This document shows positions 39,057 through 51,329 of a stretch of DNA of 64,000 nt, in pieces. Each line of letters begins with the position of its first letter. The stretch's first letter is position 1. The position numbers and the translations under genes are program-made. Origin of the DNA: Anticarsia gemmatalis (taxonomy: Eukaryota > Arthropoda > Insecta > Lepidoptera > Erebidae); the NCBI RefSeq assembly GCF_050436995.1, contig NC_134745.1:4898001-4962000 (forward strand), in the 5' to 3' direction. Below the pieces are notes generated by a model, which was given only the letters and a program-made list of their open reading frames with translations, made no database searches and was not told the origin of the DNA.

Positions 39057-41228
39057 TATACTATTTATATGTACATAATATATTAGATAAGTACGAATAC
39101 AATCTGAAATTTTATCAATTTGACACATGGCTTTATCTTCAAATCATTGCATTGTAACACCAATGACAAGTAAAAAACAAAACGGAAAAAAATAATTTTG
39201 GTTTTCAAATTGTACGAAACTTAAACTGGTATAAGCACAAAAAATACTGGCTACTTAGATACAACTTGTGACTTTGTTTAAATAATGATGACTATAAAAG
39301 AAAAATGTGTGGTGTAATAAAACCTATTTGTATTAAAATTAAATTATAAGGAAGACAATAGGTGAACAAAAACTTGTCATATTTTCAAATATAATATAAT
39401 AAATAAGTATATAATATAATTATTATACTTATATTATAGTTACACCCGTATATTGTATGTGTGTCAAAATATGACCTCGCACAATATATTTTTCAAAACA
39501 GAAAATTATTTTCTATTTTTTATTAAGTCAGATCTTTTTTTTAATTTATCTAGCCTTACCAAAATCAGTCTCAAAGGAAGGTAGAATTTAACTCTAAAAT
39601 TCATATTCCCTACAAATTCCTAGCTGCAAAATGGTATAGTAGAGTAAGCTTAGAATTCAACGGGAAAGTTTTTAAATATAAAGTTAGACGCTAACAGTAG
39701 CGAAAGTGCATGCCAAAACCAAGCTTTCGCCTATAATTCTTATTTTGCAATTAAAAATAAATAGATCGCCGAAGATTTATTAGAATCATTCTAACATGCA
39801 TCCATTATTCTTGGACATATGGTTGATAGTGATACTGACAGCTGAATGATGAAGAAGAAACAATTAATTAATTATAATACATTTGAAATAATTAAATATG
39901 ATTATCACCGTTTAGGTTTCTGGTACAAGCACGGACCTAAAAATATTAACAACTCCATAGAAATTCATCACAATAAAATCAAATCGATAATATTACAAAC
40001 GAGAACGTTAGGTACTCAAGCAAATCTCATCATGACAGTACAGTTCCAACTTCAAGATGAACAATATTAAATAGCAGAAAAATAAAAATAAATAACTCGA
40101 TACGATACGTATGACACAATATATTATATAGGTTTACAGTCCAAGTCAGTGTTGTGTGACCGTTGGGACGCGAAGATAACAATGCTGCTAGATATTTATA
40201 TTTCTATTCACAAGTGTATTTATTACTCAGCGCGGGGACACGATATAATAATAAGTGGACCACATTTCAAACGAATCTAGATCTACTTTAAACACAGGCG
40301 TAACTAACAGATTGCAATCTGCATTACCTGACATTATTCATCCGATGAAGACCTAATGGCCCCATTTTTTTGTTCGACACAAGCGCAACTGTTGTTACAA
40401 ATTCGCGAACCAAATTATATCGAGCTAGGGGTGAAAGTAGGCGGGCTTTCACTGCACAGCGTTGAAATAAAATAATTTTTGCGTCGTGACATTTTGTCTT
40501 GAACAACGAGATCAGATTGCAACGTAAAATACCAATTTAGTATTTAAGATTCATTTATGACAACTGAACTGTACCGCCCACATGTAATAAATTACCATCT
40601 GTAATGCAATAACGGTGTAATGGCAATAAATGTTTGCTCCACATTAAAAACATAAATTGACATTGACAAAATTAAATGTTTCGCATTAGTATTAGTCAGT
40701 CCGTAGCGATAAAAGTGATTGATGGAAGAGAAGCATAATGTTAGATACATTTTAAAAGATGCATATAAGTGTTATTGAAATGATAAATATTATATAGCTA
40801 ATCCTACTAATTACAAATCAAACTGAGGGTTTAGACGAGTTACAGCACACACTCGTGACGGTGACTCTTTGTAATATTCATATAATAAATAGCTAGTCAC
40901 GACACGATCTACAGCGTCGATACGTTCACACTATTTTTTCATGTGTAAATAATAAAATTTGAAATGTCCTTCAGCGACATTCATTTGAACTCTATATTAG
41001 ACTTTATGCAACATATCATAAGCTGCAAATTCAAATTAGCGTATGTATTCTATGTTTAGCAAATAGTCATTTCCGCCAGAAAAAAATGAAGTGCTGTTAC
41101 GCTGCAAAGTATTTAGTAATAGGAAAGAAGCATTAAATGCTTTGACATTTTACTGCATGGTCAAACGTACAAAAGTTAATTGATGCTAAGAATTCAATGT
41201 CACATTTATGCACTGTTATTATTCGATT
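39057..41228. other. very AT-rich non-coding stretch
   Basis: Among the most AT-rich parts of the window. It includes a TA-rich, partly self-complementary run at about 39390-39440. I see no gene, and the short frames at 39846-40070 are lysine/asparagine-rich and uninformative. Confidence 0.5.
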
Positions 41229-41555
41229 TTAATCTGCGGCTAATTTACGTTCTCCGAGGACTTCTTGGACGATTTTATCTTCAAGATCAACAGCACCTTT
41301 CGGATTGAATGCTGTTGGTTTTCAATCAAGTAATACAGTACAGTTTATAACTAGTAGTCTAACCCCATCCATGTCTGATTCGTAAGAGGTTGCTAACGCG
41401 TGACTCCGCTCCATGTCAAGACTTAGGAGCGCTGCATCGCTATTATCTTGCTCGTGTCGGCGTTTGGAAAGCAATGCCATTGGGCTCCATACGACAGCGA
41501 CCCTTCGTGCTTTCCCATATACGGCTAATTTGAAATTGCTTACTTTGATAGGTTA
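41229..41555 (-). other. GC-richer segment open in one minus frame apart from one TGA; possible exon or old coding relic
   Basis: On the minus strand one frame is open from about 41552 to TAA at 41229-41231, interrupted only by TGA at 41322-41324. It reads VSNFKLAVYGKARRVAVVWS, then (from the ATG at 41480-41482) MALLSKRRHEQDNSDAALLS and onward to SDMDGVRLL; past the TGA it reads FNPKGAVDLEDKIVQEVLGE and ends KLAAD. G+C and CpG are higher than in the flanks. It could be exons of a leftward gene (a GT...AG pair spans the TGA, but it is only about 52 nt apart), a degraded pseudogene, or a repeat. The plus strand is also open over about 56 codons, so coding status is unproven. Confidence 0.3.
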
Positions 41556-44500
41556 AGTGGAAATTGACTTTGCTGTGCCGCATCTGTATCTTCGGTGAGT
41601 GGTTTAGCTAGTGATTTGAATGGCTGATGAACCTTATTCAGTCCTTAATACGCCTTCCAGGATCTGTTTACTATTTACGTTTTTGAAAGATTTTCTGAAG
41701 TAGCTTTGCACAATTTCTTTTATGGAGTTCATATTCACATTATTCACATCTACGCTAACACCCTGTTTCTTCTTCATTCTAATTACGCGGTTTCAATTTA
41801 TAAAAAGTCATCCAATTGACAGAAATTTGTACAAATATGGTGTAATATTCAACGAATTCAGAACCGTATTCAAATTAATTCCATCAGCTTTTGTTCTGGT
41901 ATTTAAAGACGCTTTCGCAATAACGTTTTAATGTCATCAGTCCCAATTAAATTTACGTAATCAACTTATAACTGTTAAACCAAATACTTGTAGGTATAAG
42001 TTAAACGGACAATAGCCGTTTTTATAATCGTCCGGATAAAAACAGCGTATCGGCAAACATAATCATACCTAAGAATCATCGCCTAGCCTACAATCATGGC
42101 AATTCAAAATTTTATTACCAGTAATTTGGCTTTCCGTTCCGAATAACTTGAAAATATTTTTTATCGTGCGTACATTGATGAGATGGCCGATTCTGTGACT
42201 AATAAATCTTAGAGATTCAATTGAAAAGAGTTATTAATAATCTAGAAATTAGTTCCAGAGGGATCAAGGCACGAAGCCGAAACAATATTCGCACAACTTA
42301 GGCACACACGCACTATTGGCGCAGTTAATGCACGAACTGTCCCAAAATTTTAATGCCCGAACTGAACCCCATATGCGTGAGATAATACCAGTGGTTATGC
42401 AAAACATGTGTATCGCAACAATTACTGTGTGCAGTAAACAGACAACGCGGCGACATTCGCGAACGCAAGACTGTCGGTGAAACTGGCCAGATGTGGAGAT
42501 AGCGTTGTTTTATTGTCACGTTGGACAAGACAACTTCCGACGATAATTACTGTTGACAGCTATCGCGACGATACACTACGATTAAAATTTCTTGATTGTC
42601 ACATTCCAGTTCCATTTTGATGTTCACAGTCCGCGATACTCAATTATATGATGGGTATCTTCATTCGGTCAACACTCGTTACAACTCTTCCATAACCTTT
42701 TAATCAGAATATTTCGAGAGTATTTCGTTGTTCTTCACTTTGCTCTGATGTCGCTTCGAATGATATTTATAATATTTTTAATAAACTTTTTGATCTTTAC
42801 CTAATTGAGTTAATCTGCACATCTAACACTCGTTCACGTAACAGCAGAAACACAAAACACAGTCACTTAAAACTCACTACTTAATGCACATGACTCACTA
42901 TTTTAAAACATTTTACTTGACTAAGTAAATGACGTAAATCACCAACTGCTTAATTTTGTTTCGAAAATTTCCATTAGTGTCTGGATTTACCCAGTACCAG
43001 TCTTTAGACCTCAAAGTATAATTATGAAGAAGGTCAGAAGACGTGAATTTAATTCGGGATTTCCTAACCAGTTTAGTTCTCAATTGTAGCTAATAGATAA
43101 TATTACAGAAGTCGGAACAATATTACCACCCACTCTTCCGCAATCGTCTTATTTAAGGCTCCTTGAAGGTCCTAAATGTGATTTCTCACGCCCTGACTCC
43201 TCATTTTCTATTGCTTCATCACGCTGTATAATCTCAGGCCGCTAATTGCAACTCCTACTAATTTTCCATCCTCCTTCTGCGGTAAAGTGTTCCAAATCAC
43301 ATGTAGACCACAGACCACACGCCAAGAACCTTAATACATGTAGTTAGAAAGAAGCAGTAAGGCAACCGGACCGGTACACCGGTGGTTGGGGTTAATCGCA
43401 AACGTTCACTAATCACGACACCATTTCATTGATATATGCTGGTGATACTTGCAACGCCCTACTTCAGATGATACCACTATTGGAAGAAAAATTAAAATAA
43501 AAAAGTGATGATGCTTTTGTACCTAGTTTTTTTCTTCTCTAGTGACTGATTTGAAATCTTGACCTAAGATGAAGCACGCTTCACTAGAAGATGACTATTA
43601 ACTTTTACCTTGAGAGTCCAGGGTTAAGTGTGTTTTTATTCTCATAGACAAGCGACTGAATCAACATTTTAAATAACTAATTACTGAAAAAAACAACCTT
43701 CGTCAAATTAAATCTTGAAAAACTTAGGCTAAAAACTTAGATCCTCAAACTGAATGAACTATGTTGGTGTGTTTTTAATATGTACGTTCAATTACTTTTT
43801 GTGTCGCACTTATTGCATTCTGAGAACGAAACCTAATTATTAGACTTAATAACAAACAAACTAGAAAAAAGGTTTAATGTTGATGCAGAAAAATAAAACC
43901 TGCGTTCCAAACTTCGGCGGTCAAAACTTTATCACCGACCAACTATTTTTCTCTTTAATTAAATTTTAAGTAGAACTATTCTCAGATAATTAAAGAAACT
44001 AGGTACAGAATTTAAAATACAGTTAGAACTAGCATCGAGGAGGTGGCTGAACTCAGAGCAAGGAAATCGTAAAACTAATTTAATTTTAACGTTCGTATTG
44101 TATTTATTAGCAACTCGATTCTTAAGATAAGATTATTATCTTTATATTGATGGTGTTAACTGGACATGCACATTACTATTAATCGGTAGTTACTTGAACA
44201 TTTTAATTATACCCGAAAGCAATTTCCGATGTACGTACGTCAAATGAATTTATCATTTCATAACGCGCCAAACCTGTTTTTTGGATTCACGCAACACCAA
44301 TAAATAATATAAAAAGTAAATTGATATAAACTATAAGATAGCTGTCGGTGAGCCTTGAAAACGTGTTAAATTCTTTATCAACTAGCGAACGAACAAAATT
44401 GTTGTAGCGACAATTCTACGTATTATTTCTTAATTATCAAGTTTTAGGCCGAACAAAACTTCACAAAACATTGCGAAGCGTAACTTATTCTACTGAAGAG

Positions 44501-44640
44501 ATCATAAATTAAATACACGTAGGTAGTTAACGAATATCGGTTTGCAAATTTATTTAACAAAGTATTCCGATTACGCATGATGAGTTTTATCCAACAAGTT
44601 TTGTTGACACGATCATAAAGAAATGTTTAAAAATACTTAC
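41556..44640. other. non-coding stretch; intron if the 44.6 kb exon is real
   Basis: AT-rich with a few CpG-bearing patches (42300-42560). I see no gene. Short minus frames of 38-47 codons near 41630-41935 are asparagine-rich and probably chance. If the minus-strand first exon at 44641 is correct, the bases just below it are the start of its first intron. Confidence 0.45.
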
Positions 44641-44940
44641 CGGAGGATATCGTGCAAATTGTTACAAACTATTCGTATCGTTGTTAATTCGATTCGCTGT
44701 CGAATGCACGTTGCAAATCAAGTCCTCGGCAGAGATTTTTCTGGATCACTCAATTCCGCTCACTGTCGCACTATCACTTTTAAAGCACGGCCGGCTTTTT
44801 TTTCAAAGTTATCACGCTAAAGTGTGTGCGTCCGTGGGACCGGTGCGTGGTGTCGAGTCGATAGTTCGGTGCGGACTGGTCGCCTCTCGGCTTCGGCACT
44901 CGAGCGCGCTGCACGCCTTGTGTTCACTAGACACAGAATA
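44641..44940 (-). other. candidate non-coding first exon and CpG-rich promoter, minus strand
   Basis: This block has dense CpG in an AT-rich neighbourhood. Read on the minus strand it contains no ATG at all and ends ATATCCTCCG/GTAAGTATTTTT, a perfect consensus splice donor (44635-44640). CpG-rich, ATG-free sequence ending in a strong donor is what a 5' untranslated first exon with its promoter looks like in insects. The transcription start is not resolved; a CAGTTT initiator-like element near 44950 is one option. The 65- and 86-codon plus-strand frames over the same bases are open because of the raised G+C and are not taken as genes. The gene body would lie to the left. Confidence 0.47.
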
Positions 44941-47749
44941 GGGCTAAACTGCATCGGTCGTACCAATAATATCATTCACATTGAATTTTACACTTATTAA
45001 AATTTTAATTGTATCTCCCGCAATACAGTTAACGACCAAACCATAAAAATTCAATCTAGGTACGACAAAATGTTGTTCCTAATAACCACCTCTTAGACAG
45101 GAGTTATGATCCGTGTAATTTGACAAACAACCAAATGCAAAAACTGAAAGCATTGACCGCTACATCGCGTGAATATAATTGTGTCTACAAGTGACCGGGT
45201 TTAGAACAAAAATATGGTGTTCACTGTGTTCATAGTTGTAGTAGTCTATTCAAACGTGGGCACACATGTTCTGGCCGAACTGACACTGTGTCTATTGTGG
45301 GAAAACGTTCGTGTGTTCGGTTCAAGATCGTACGACAATCGCGCCACTGCTATTCACACCCCACCGCTTTTTACTTTTTCTGCATCAAGATGAGATTATT
45401 TATTGACTTAGTTTGTTTTTCTATTATGTGTTGTGTTTAAGGTCTTATAAATGTCAGTAGTTATCATTTAGAGTTAATTGCTCCGCAAACATGTAATCGG
45501 TATCTTTGATGATAAGGAGGTGGAGACCTAAGCAAGAACTACTAATTGAATGTCTTGTGAAAGATCGAATTGCTTCTATCCGCTTATTGAAATAATGGAA
45601 CTTAGGAAGTAAATAACAAAATTTCTCAAATTTTAACACCCCAAATCTCCAAAAAGGTAATTGTTAATTAACAAAAAAGTCTTTTAGCTAACCATTAATA
45701 AGGCGACAGGCAGATAATTAATTAATTAATAATGAAATTTGATGATGTAGTAACGTAACGACTGATTCCGATTTAAAACTAACAATAATTATTACAAAGA
45801 AAACTTCATTAATTTCCTCTCTCATCTGTAAACGAATTATCATTAATTTCAAGTTCGTGTTTTCTCAAAGTAAATCATTCTTATTGGTTTTGTCACTTCG
45901 AACATTATTTTGCATTACTTTCAAGATGCAATAAACGCTAATCATTCTAGAAACAATTAATCACGGCGAGTTAGAGCTGTTTAGAACTAAAACAGCTGAC
46001 AACTAAATTAAATTCAGACGTCGGAATAATGACGAAGTAATAATTGAAGTAGAACAATAACAACATTATACCTGTGATTACTGTATAAAATAAATGAGAC
46101 GAGAACTTTAGACAAAAAAATGGTGTAAACGTGTTAAATAATGTTGAAAAGGATTCATTGAATACAGCACCCGACATTCTGAAACTGTTATAAGTAAAGT
46201 CAGCATCAATATAATTAACGGCCAATTTTCCCTTCAATAACTTAGTTCCATATTTTTACACACATACATTTTTGGATTATGTGTCAAATCATGCTAAAAA
46301 AAATTCTTTACACTAACACAGATTTTTTTTATGAACTAGCCGGACCCACTCTTGTTTCGTTTAGGTTAATCTTAGCATATAATACACAAAACCTTTTTCG
46401 AGAATCATTCTATCTTTTAGTGAAAACCGCATGACAATCCGTTCTCTAGATTTTGAATAATATTCTTTATTAATTAAAATTAAATTTTATTATATATTAT
46501 ATTACGAAGAGATAGAAAGACAGACCGAGCGAGAGGATTCATTTTTTTTTATTTTTTTTTTTTTTTTTTTTTTACATTTACTGATGATCAAATTATTAGA
46601 ATCAAATCTAATCCACTGAATTGAACATGACATTGTAACTACACGCGACATAAAAAGTAGGCCAACAAAAACCTTCTATTCATCATCGTACGACAAAATC
46701 GAATGATTATATTAGACAAATAGCAGTCAAAACAAATTAGCCAGACATAAATTAAGCTGAGTATAACAAACCGTTTTCCAATTATTTATTGTAATTAGCA
46801 GCGGTTTTGCATTGCACATCGCATGCAAGTTGCCAAGTGCACTGATTAAGCAATTACTCAATAATTTATCGCTTACAAATAAATGAGGTACTGTGTTCGT
46901 ATCTTTATACTTTAATGTTCTGACTTTGCCTCGATTCCGATTGAAATGTAGCTTCGTTTTTATTTATTTGCATTTTTAGATAGATTCTTATTCCCTGATC
47001 AATTTGAAACTCCACTAATGCCCGGTTTCTGAGTACATTTACCTGTAGTTTATCTATTCAATAGCATTTAAACTCATATAAAAACGCTTTTGAAAAGATT
47101 TACTTTAGAAACCAGGGGTGAAACATCAAGTAACCAATAAGGTATCGTTATCTTTAAAATTCCCATCGCGTTTAATATGCGTTCAGCAATTTAGTATTTA
47201 GTATTCTATCCAAAACAGTAAGTAATTGCAGACTGTAAAGTCTCTTGATCAGTTATTGTTATTCGTTGGCTAACGACAATATTACCAAGATTATACAGTA
47301 ATGTGAAGAATATTCGGAAAAGAGGTTATAAGTATAAACCCTAATACATCCAAATCCATTTGCAAAGTTAGTCAAACTTAATAGGGGGCAAGCCGTATAC
47401 CAGACACAGTACTAAACTAAGATTTTCAAATTCTAATTTAAGTTTTACTTGATTTTGTGAGTAAATACTAATACTTATATTTTACTACATATTTCACATT
47501 TTAAATACCAACGTGGCAACAACGTCAGAAACATAGAATCATTACAACTCAAACATGGCTATAAATAGAGGAATTCTACATATTTAATTACTAGAAACGA
47601 CACAAAACATACACTTTACCGTTAAAAGCCGGTAAAGGACCTATCTCGATGTTAATAGTCGTTAGTAATTAGTAAGCTTTTAAAATTGACTTAGCGGTCA
47701 CTACGTTTTCAAAGTCATCGTCAAATATTTAGTTTTAAGTAGGTGTAAA
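44941..47749. other. spacer upstream of the candidate promoter
   Basis: AT-rich with no gene that I can support. It holds an (AATT)n run at about 45714-45731 and a long oligo-T run at 46542-46573, preceded by a purine-rich stretch at 46506-46538. Confidence 0.5.
46542..46573. repeat. oligo-T run
   Basis: Thirty-two bases of T interrupted by a single A. It could be the poly(A) tail of a minus-strand retrotransposed sequence, but nothing recognisable is attached, or a simple homopolymer expansion. Confidence 0.8.
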
Positions 47750-47916
47750 GTTGTAGATTGCTATCCACGAGGTTCCGGATTCCATTCCCAGGTCTGACGA
47801 TAGGCTCGCCCCCTCTTACATGGGACCATAATTGCTAACATCGAAACGTGGGTACATTTTGTACACCCACCTTCACCTTCGGGTATAACAGGCGTGATAT
47901 TGTGTATGTATGTGTT
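47750..47916 (+). mobile_element. noctuid-type SINE, internally deleted copy
   Basis: It starts with a tRNA-promoter B-box-like 'ggttccggattccattccc' (47772-47790). It continues with the recognisable body 'ggctcgccccctcttacatg', then a 'gtgggtacatt...gtacaccca' block, and ends 'cttcgggtataacaggcgtg' plus 'atattgtgtatgtatgtg'. I recognise these blocks as a SINE common in noctuid moth genomes, in sense orientation. The middle, between the B box and 'ggctcgcc', is missing. A second, opposite-strand copy is at 56.8 kb. Confidence 0.72.
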
Positions 47917-48637
47917 TATATAGAAAAATATTTTTTCTTTTATACTGCCGTATACTATGTTTAATGCATCATTCTCTACAGTCTGAGCGGAGTAGTACTA
48001 TATGCGACTGCTGATTACTAGGCCGCTTTCAGAAAGTACAAAAAGTTTTATTAGTTAGTCAGGAATGAATCGGTATTGAGCGTAATGAAATTACCTAGTT
48101 GATTTACATTGACGTACAATACTTCGGCAATATAAGAAAAATAATATGATCGTAACTCGTCCTCAAATGTCTCTTCTCACTACTTTCCTATTCCAATTTA
48201 ATGCAGCTATTATAAATATCACCTCTTAATGTTAAGCATTTACAACTATCTTCGTTTGGGGACAGACAAACATACATTTTATGTCCTCAGATATATTACA
48301 GCTTGATACACGTGTCGCGTCGGTCAAATAACTCGTAATGATACTATAAAAGTTAAGTGAACGTTTTAGTATTATTTTATTTATAACTCGTTACTTCTAC
48401 TCCTTTTAGACTGATGTATAGGAATATATTTTTAACAAAATCGTTCGTTCGTTCAAATTTAGTTCCCATGAAATAAATTACGTGCAAAGTTAGCGAACAT
48501 AAACCTAAAGTTTAAATATATCCACACGCAGAGAAAATAAATTCAAAACTGTTGACGGCACATCTTTATATCAGTCCTTTTGTTTATCAAGTCATTATAC
48601 TAGGCTCTCACTTGACAAAATTTATGTTTTTTTATAG
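47917..48637. other. non-coding stretch
   Basis: AT-rich with no gene I can support. It ends in a T-rich acceptor-like tract (TTTATGTTTTTTTATAG at 48621-48637). Confidence 0.5.
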
Positions 48638-48746
48638 GAAATCATTAAAACTTTCTAAGCACTGCCTGCAAGGCATGGATGAGTCTTCGCTGGTGGACGC
48701 CGATCATTCACGTTCTGTGCCAAACTGTTCTGAAAATTGCTACTGA
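48638..48746 (+). CDS. candidate terminal exon, about 35 codons
   Basis: An excellent 3' splice acceptor precedes a frame reading KSLKLSKHCLQGMDESSLVD, then ADHSRSVPNCSENCY and TGA at 48744-48746. The exon-like part is richer in G+C than its flanks. It has no membrane segment, is cysteine-containing and reads like a polar C-terminus. I know no family that it matches. A polyadenylation-like ATTAAA occurs about 135 nt downstream. Confidence 0.27.
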
Positions 48747-50530
48747 AAAATATATATTAAGCTGCCAATTAGTGCCATGTTTCATATTACAGGAATTATT
48801 TATTTTTTATTGTTTTTATTATCAGTATTTTTACCGCGTTAGCATTAAGCCTAACCATAAAAGAACGTGCTTGAAGAATTATTAAATGCAAATTCTACTA
48901 TGAAGCCCAATTAAATAGCACCTGATTGATGTATTACAAAACCACTTAACGAACCATACAATTATCTGCGACAGTTTTACCTTACTACTAAGGACAGGAA
49001 GAAAATTAATTCATTTTCCCATCAAAGCTTTCCCATCTTGGGAATTATTTATCATATCCCTTACTTAGAAAGTTCTGCTTATGTCTTAACTGTCAATCCG
49101 ACAGGTCTTATGGTATCACTATAATTACTGTTAAACACTGAATTATAAGATATAATTTATGGAGGGATTTCAATAAAGATAACTTTTACATTAATAAAAT
49201 GACACGTAGTGTGAAAATAACTTTATTACTGACTGCTATGTACTTTCATTGAGCATGTTGGCTTGATAACTCGCCATCGCTTTATGCTCGCTTGCTTAAC
49301 TCATTTAATGGAAATTTGACAGCTACAACTCATGGTGGATACCGACTGTCGCTGGAGACACGCTACAATAGAGGGCTATGGGGCAGACCTTAATGCAGAA
49401 TAAGAAGGATGTAGGTAATCTAAGGGTAGTCTTTACCCACTGGTAAGGCGAAATAGATCGAAATTAAAATCAAATAATTTATTCATTTAGGTCAAATATT
49501 GACACTTATGATAGTCGTTACTACGTCTAATCTACCACTAACTCGGAAAGGGGGTAGAGCCCAATGAGAATAGCTAACAAGAAACTCACGACCACTCTTT
49601 TCAATCGCCAAAAGTTTTACAATTTGGTTGATACAATAGTTGATCATGCAAGGCGCTGCCAACAATCAATGATATAAGAGAAAGAAGATAAAGATAGTTA
49701 TGATATTCAGTACCACTCCAACCATGAGACCACAACAGCCCGCCACATCCGCAGCTGAAAATATGTATCCTTCACGTTACCAACGCTCTAGTCAAGCCAC
49801 GAATCAAAACATACCAAACTCATAAACCATGATAACTATACAGCAAAATTCTCAAATCTAATTAGAACCGAGCCAAAACAGCTTCGATTAATCGCTCCTG
49901 ATATAAACCTAACAGATTATGTCTATACTATGATACTGCTACGATATCTAAATACGGTATTTACGAGTTAATCTTAGGCTTTATCGATTAGGCTCGTGCC
50001 TTGTTTCCACAAATTAAAGTTATTGTGAACGTTAAGGTCTTGCCAGTTTAGTCTGAGAATAAGATAGTAAGGTATTGCTAATTTAATATAATAATTACAT
50101 TATCAGTTGTTAGAGATATATCGCTTAAATGTTAACTTGTTGAGCTTACTAATGAATACTATTACCATTCTACCATGACTTTACTCATGCAAAATTAACT
50201 AAAACTTTTAGCTGCTACGATATGAGCCTATTTCAAACTATCCATATAATGAAATGAAAATGAAATGAAATTTGAAATGAAATAAAATTTGTTTATTTCC
50301 TCATATCTTCTTACTGCTCTACAAAAGATGTATCTTCTGCATAATTAATTACCTAATTGATATTGCATTCCTTAGTTCGCCAATTTTAATAACAATTGAC
50401 GCGTCATGTAATATTATATTTGTGTGTACACTCAACCGGTTGTCACATTCGCTTGTTTGTATATTTCTTTGATGAGTGTCCGAAAAACTCACAAAGGCGT
50501 ATCGCGAGACGAATGCATAACTACAACGTA
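48747..50530. other. non-coding stretch
   Basis: AT-rich with no gene I can support. A degenerate (GAAAT)n microsatellite lies at 50251-50288. Confidence 0.5.
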
Positions 50531-51006
50531 ATGCCATCAAAAACATTCTGTTAAAAATCCCAAGTCTCGCCGTAAAAAGTTGTAAGATCTATATAATACC
50601 AAGTCGATTAATCTATTTAGTCTCTACTTAGAGGACCTTCTGTCTTAAGTTATTACGTATGTTATTATCATGTCAATTTAAAAAGAAAATACGTTTAAAA
50701 CAAATAGACCGACCTGGCCATCGCATGATTTGATTATTAGTATGTATCACACTACACAGTACGACGAGAAGCAAATGCTCCTGAAATGTTAATGGCGAAT
50801 TTTTGTTTTCTTGCGATGACCAAGTCGATCTATTTGTTTTAAACGTATTTTCTTTTTAAATTGACATGATAATAACATACGTAATAACTTAAGACAGAAG
50901 GTCCTCTAAGTAGAGACTAAATAGATTAATCGACTTGGTATTATATAGATCTCACAACTTTTTACGGCGAGACTTGGGATTTTTAACAGAATGTTTTTGA
51001 TGGCAT
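50531..51006. repeat. 195-bp-arm near-perfect inverted repeat (foldback)
   Basis: The left arm 50531-50725 and right arm 50812-51006 are reverse complements without a gap and enclose an 86-nt unique loop. They differ at four places only: 50584/50953, 50709/50828, 50714/50823 and 50718/50819. In a plus transcript each is an A-C mismatch; in a minus transcript each is a G.U pair. The arms contain no reading frame of note. No target-site duplication is evident outside (acgta on the left, ctcac on the right). It may be a foldback-type transposon, a recent inverted duplication, or the source of a long hairpin RNA feeding the small-interfering-RNA pathway. Confidence 0.93.
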
Positions 51007-51230
51007 CTCACTTCTTTTTGTAGAGCGAACATAAGTCTAATTTGTATGGAAAGACGTTTTTTTTCATAATTCAACATATTTTCCTATGGGAATGTTGTTC
51101 AGTTTCATGGGCTAAACACCCTTACCCACCCTATACCCCCTCCCTTTATGCCTCATATAGTAAGTACCTATCTACACCTATTTATTTTATTTTCTACAGT
51201 AATAATGATTCATTAACTGTAAATGTAACC

Positions 51231-51262
51231 TTGTAATCCTATACATTTATATAGGATTACAA
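51231..51262. repeat. 13-bp-arm hairpin
   Basis: The arms 51231-51243 (ttgtaatcctata) and 51250-51262 are exact reverse complements around a 6-nt loop. It may mark the edge of the repeat-like segment to its right. Confidence 0.85.
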
Positions 51263-51329
51263 AGTTATTGTTGCAGTTAATGTATTTGGAAAACTGGACT
51301 GAAATAAGAAAATATTGAATTTTTCCTAT

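Noticed and set aside
39390..39440. TA-rich self-complementary run
   Set aside because: Pairing needs several bulges and is expected in such AT-rich sequence.
44623..44941. 65- and 86-codon plus-strand frames
   Set aside because: They overlap the CpG-rich candidate first exon; raised G+C alone makes stops rare. No protein features were seen.
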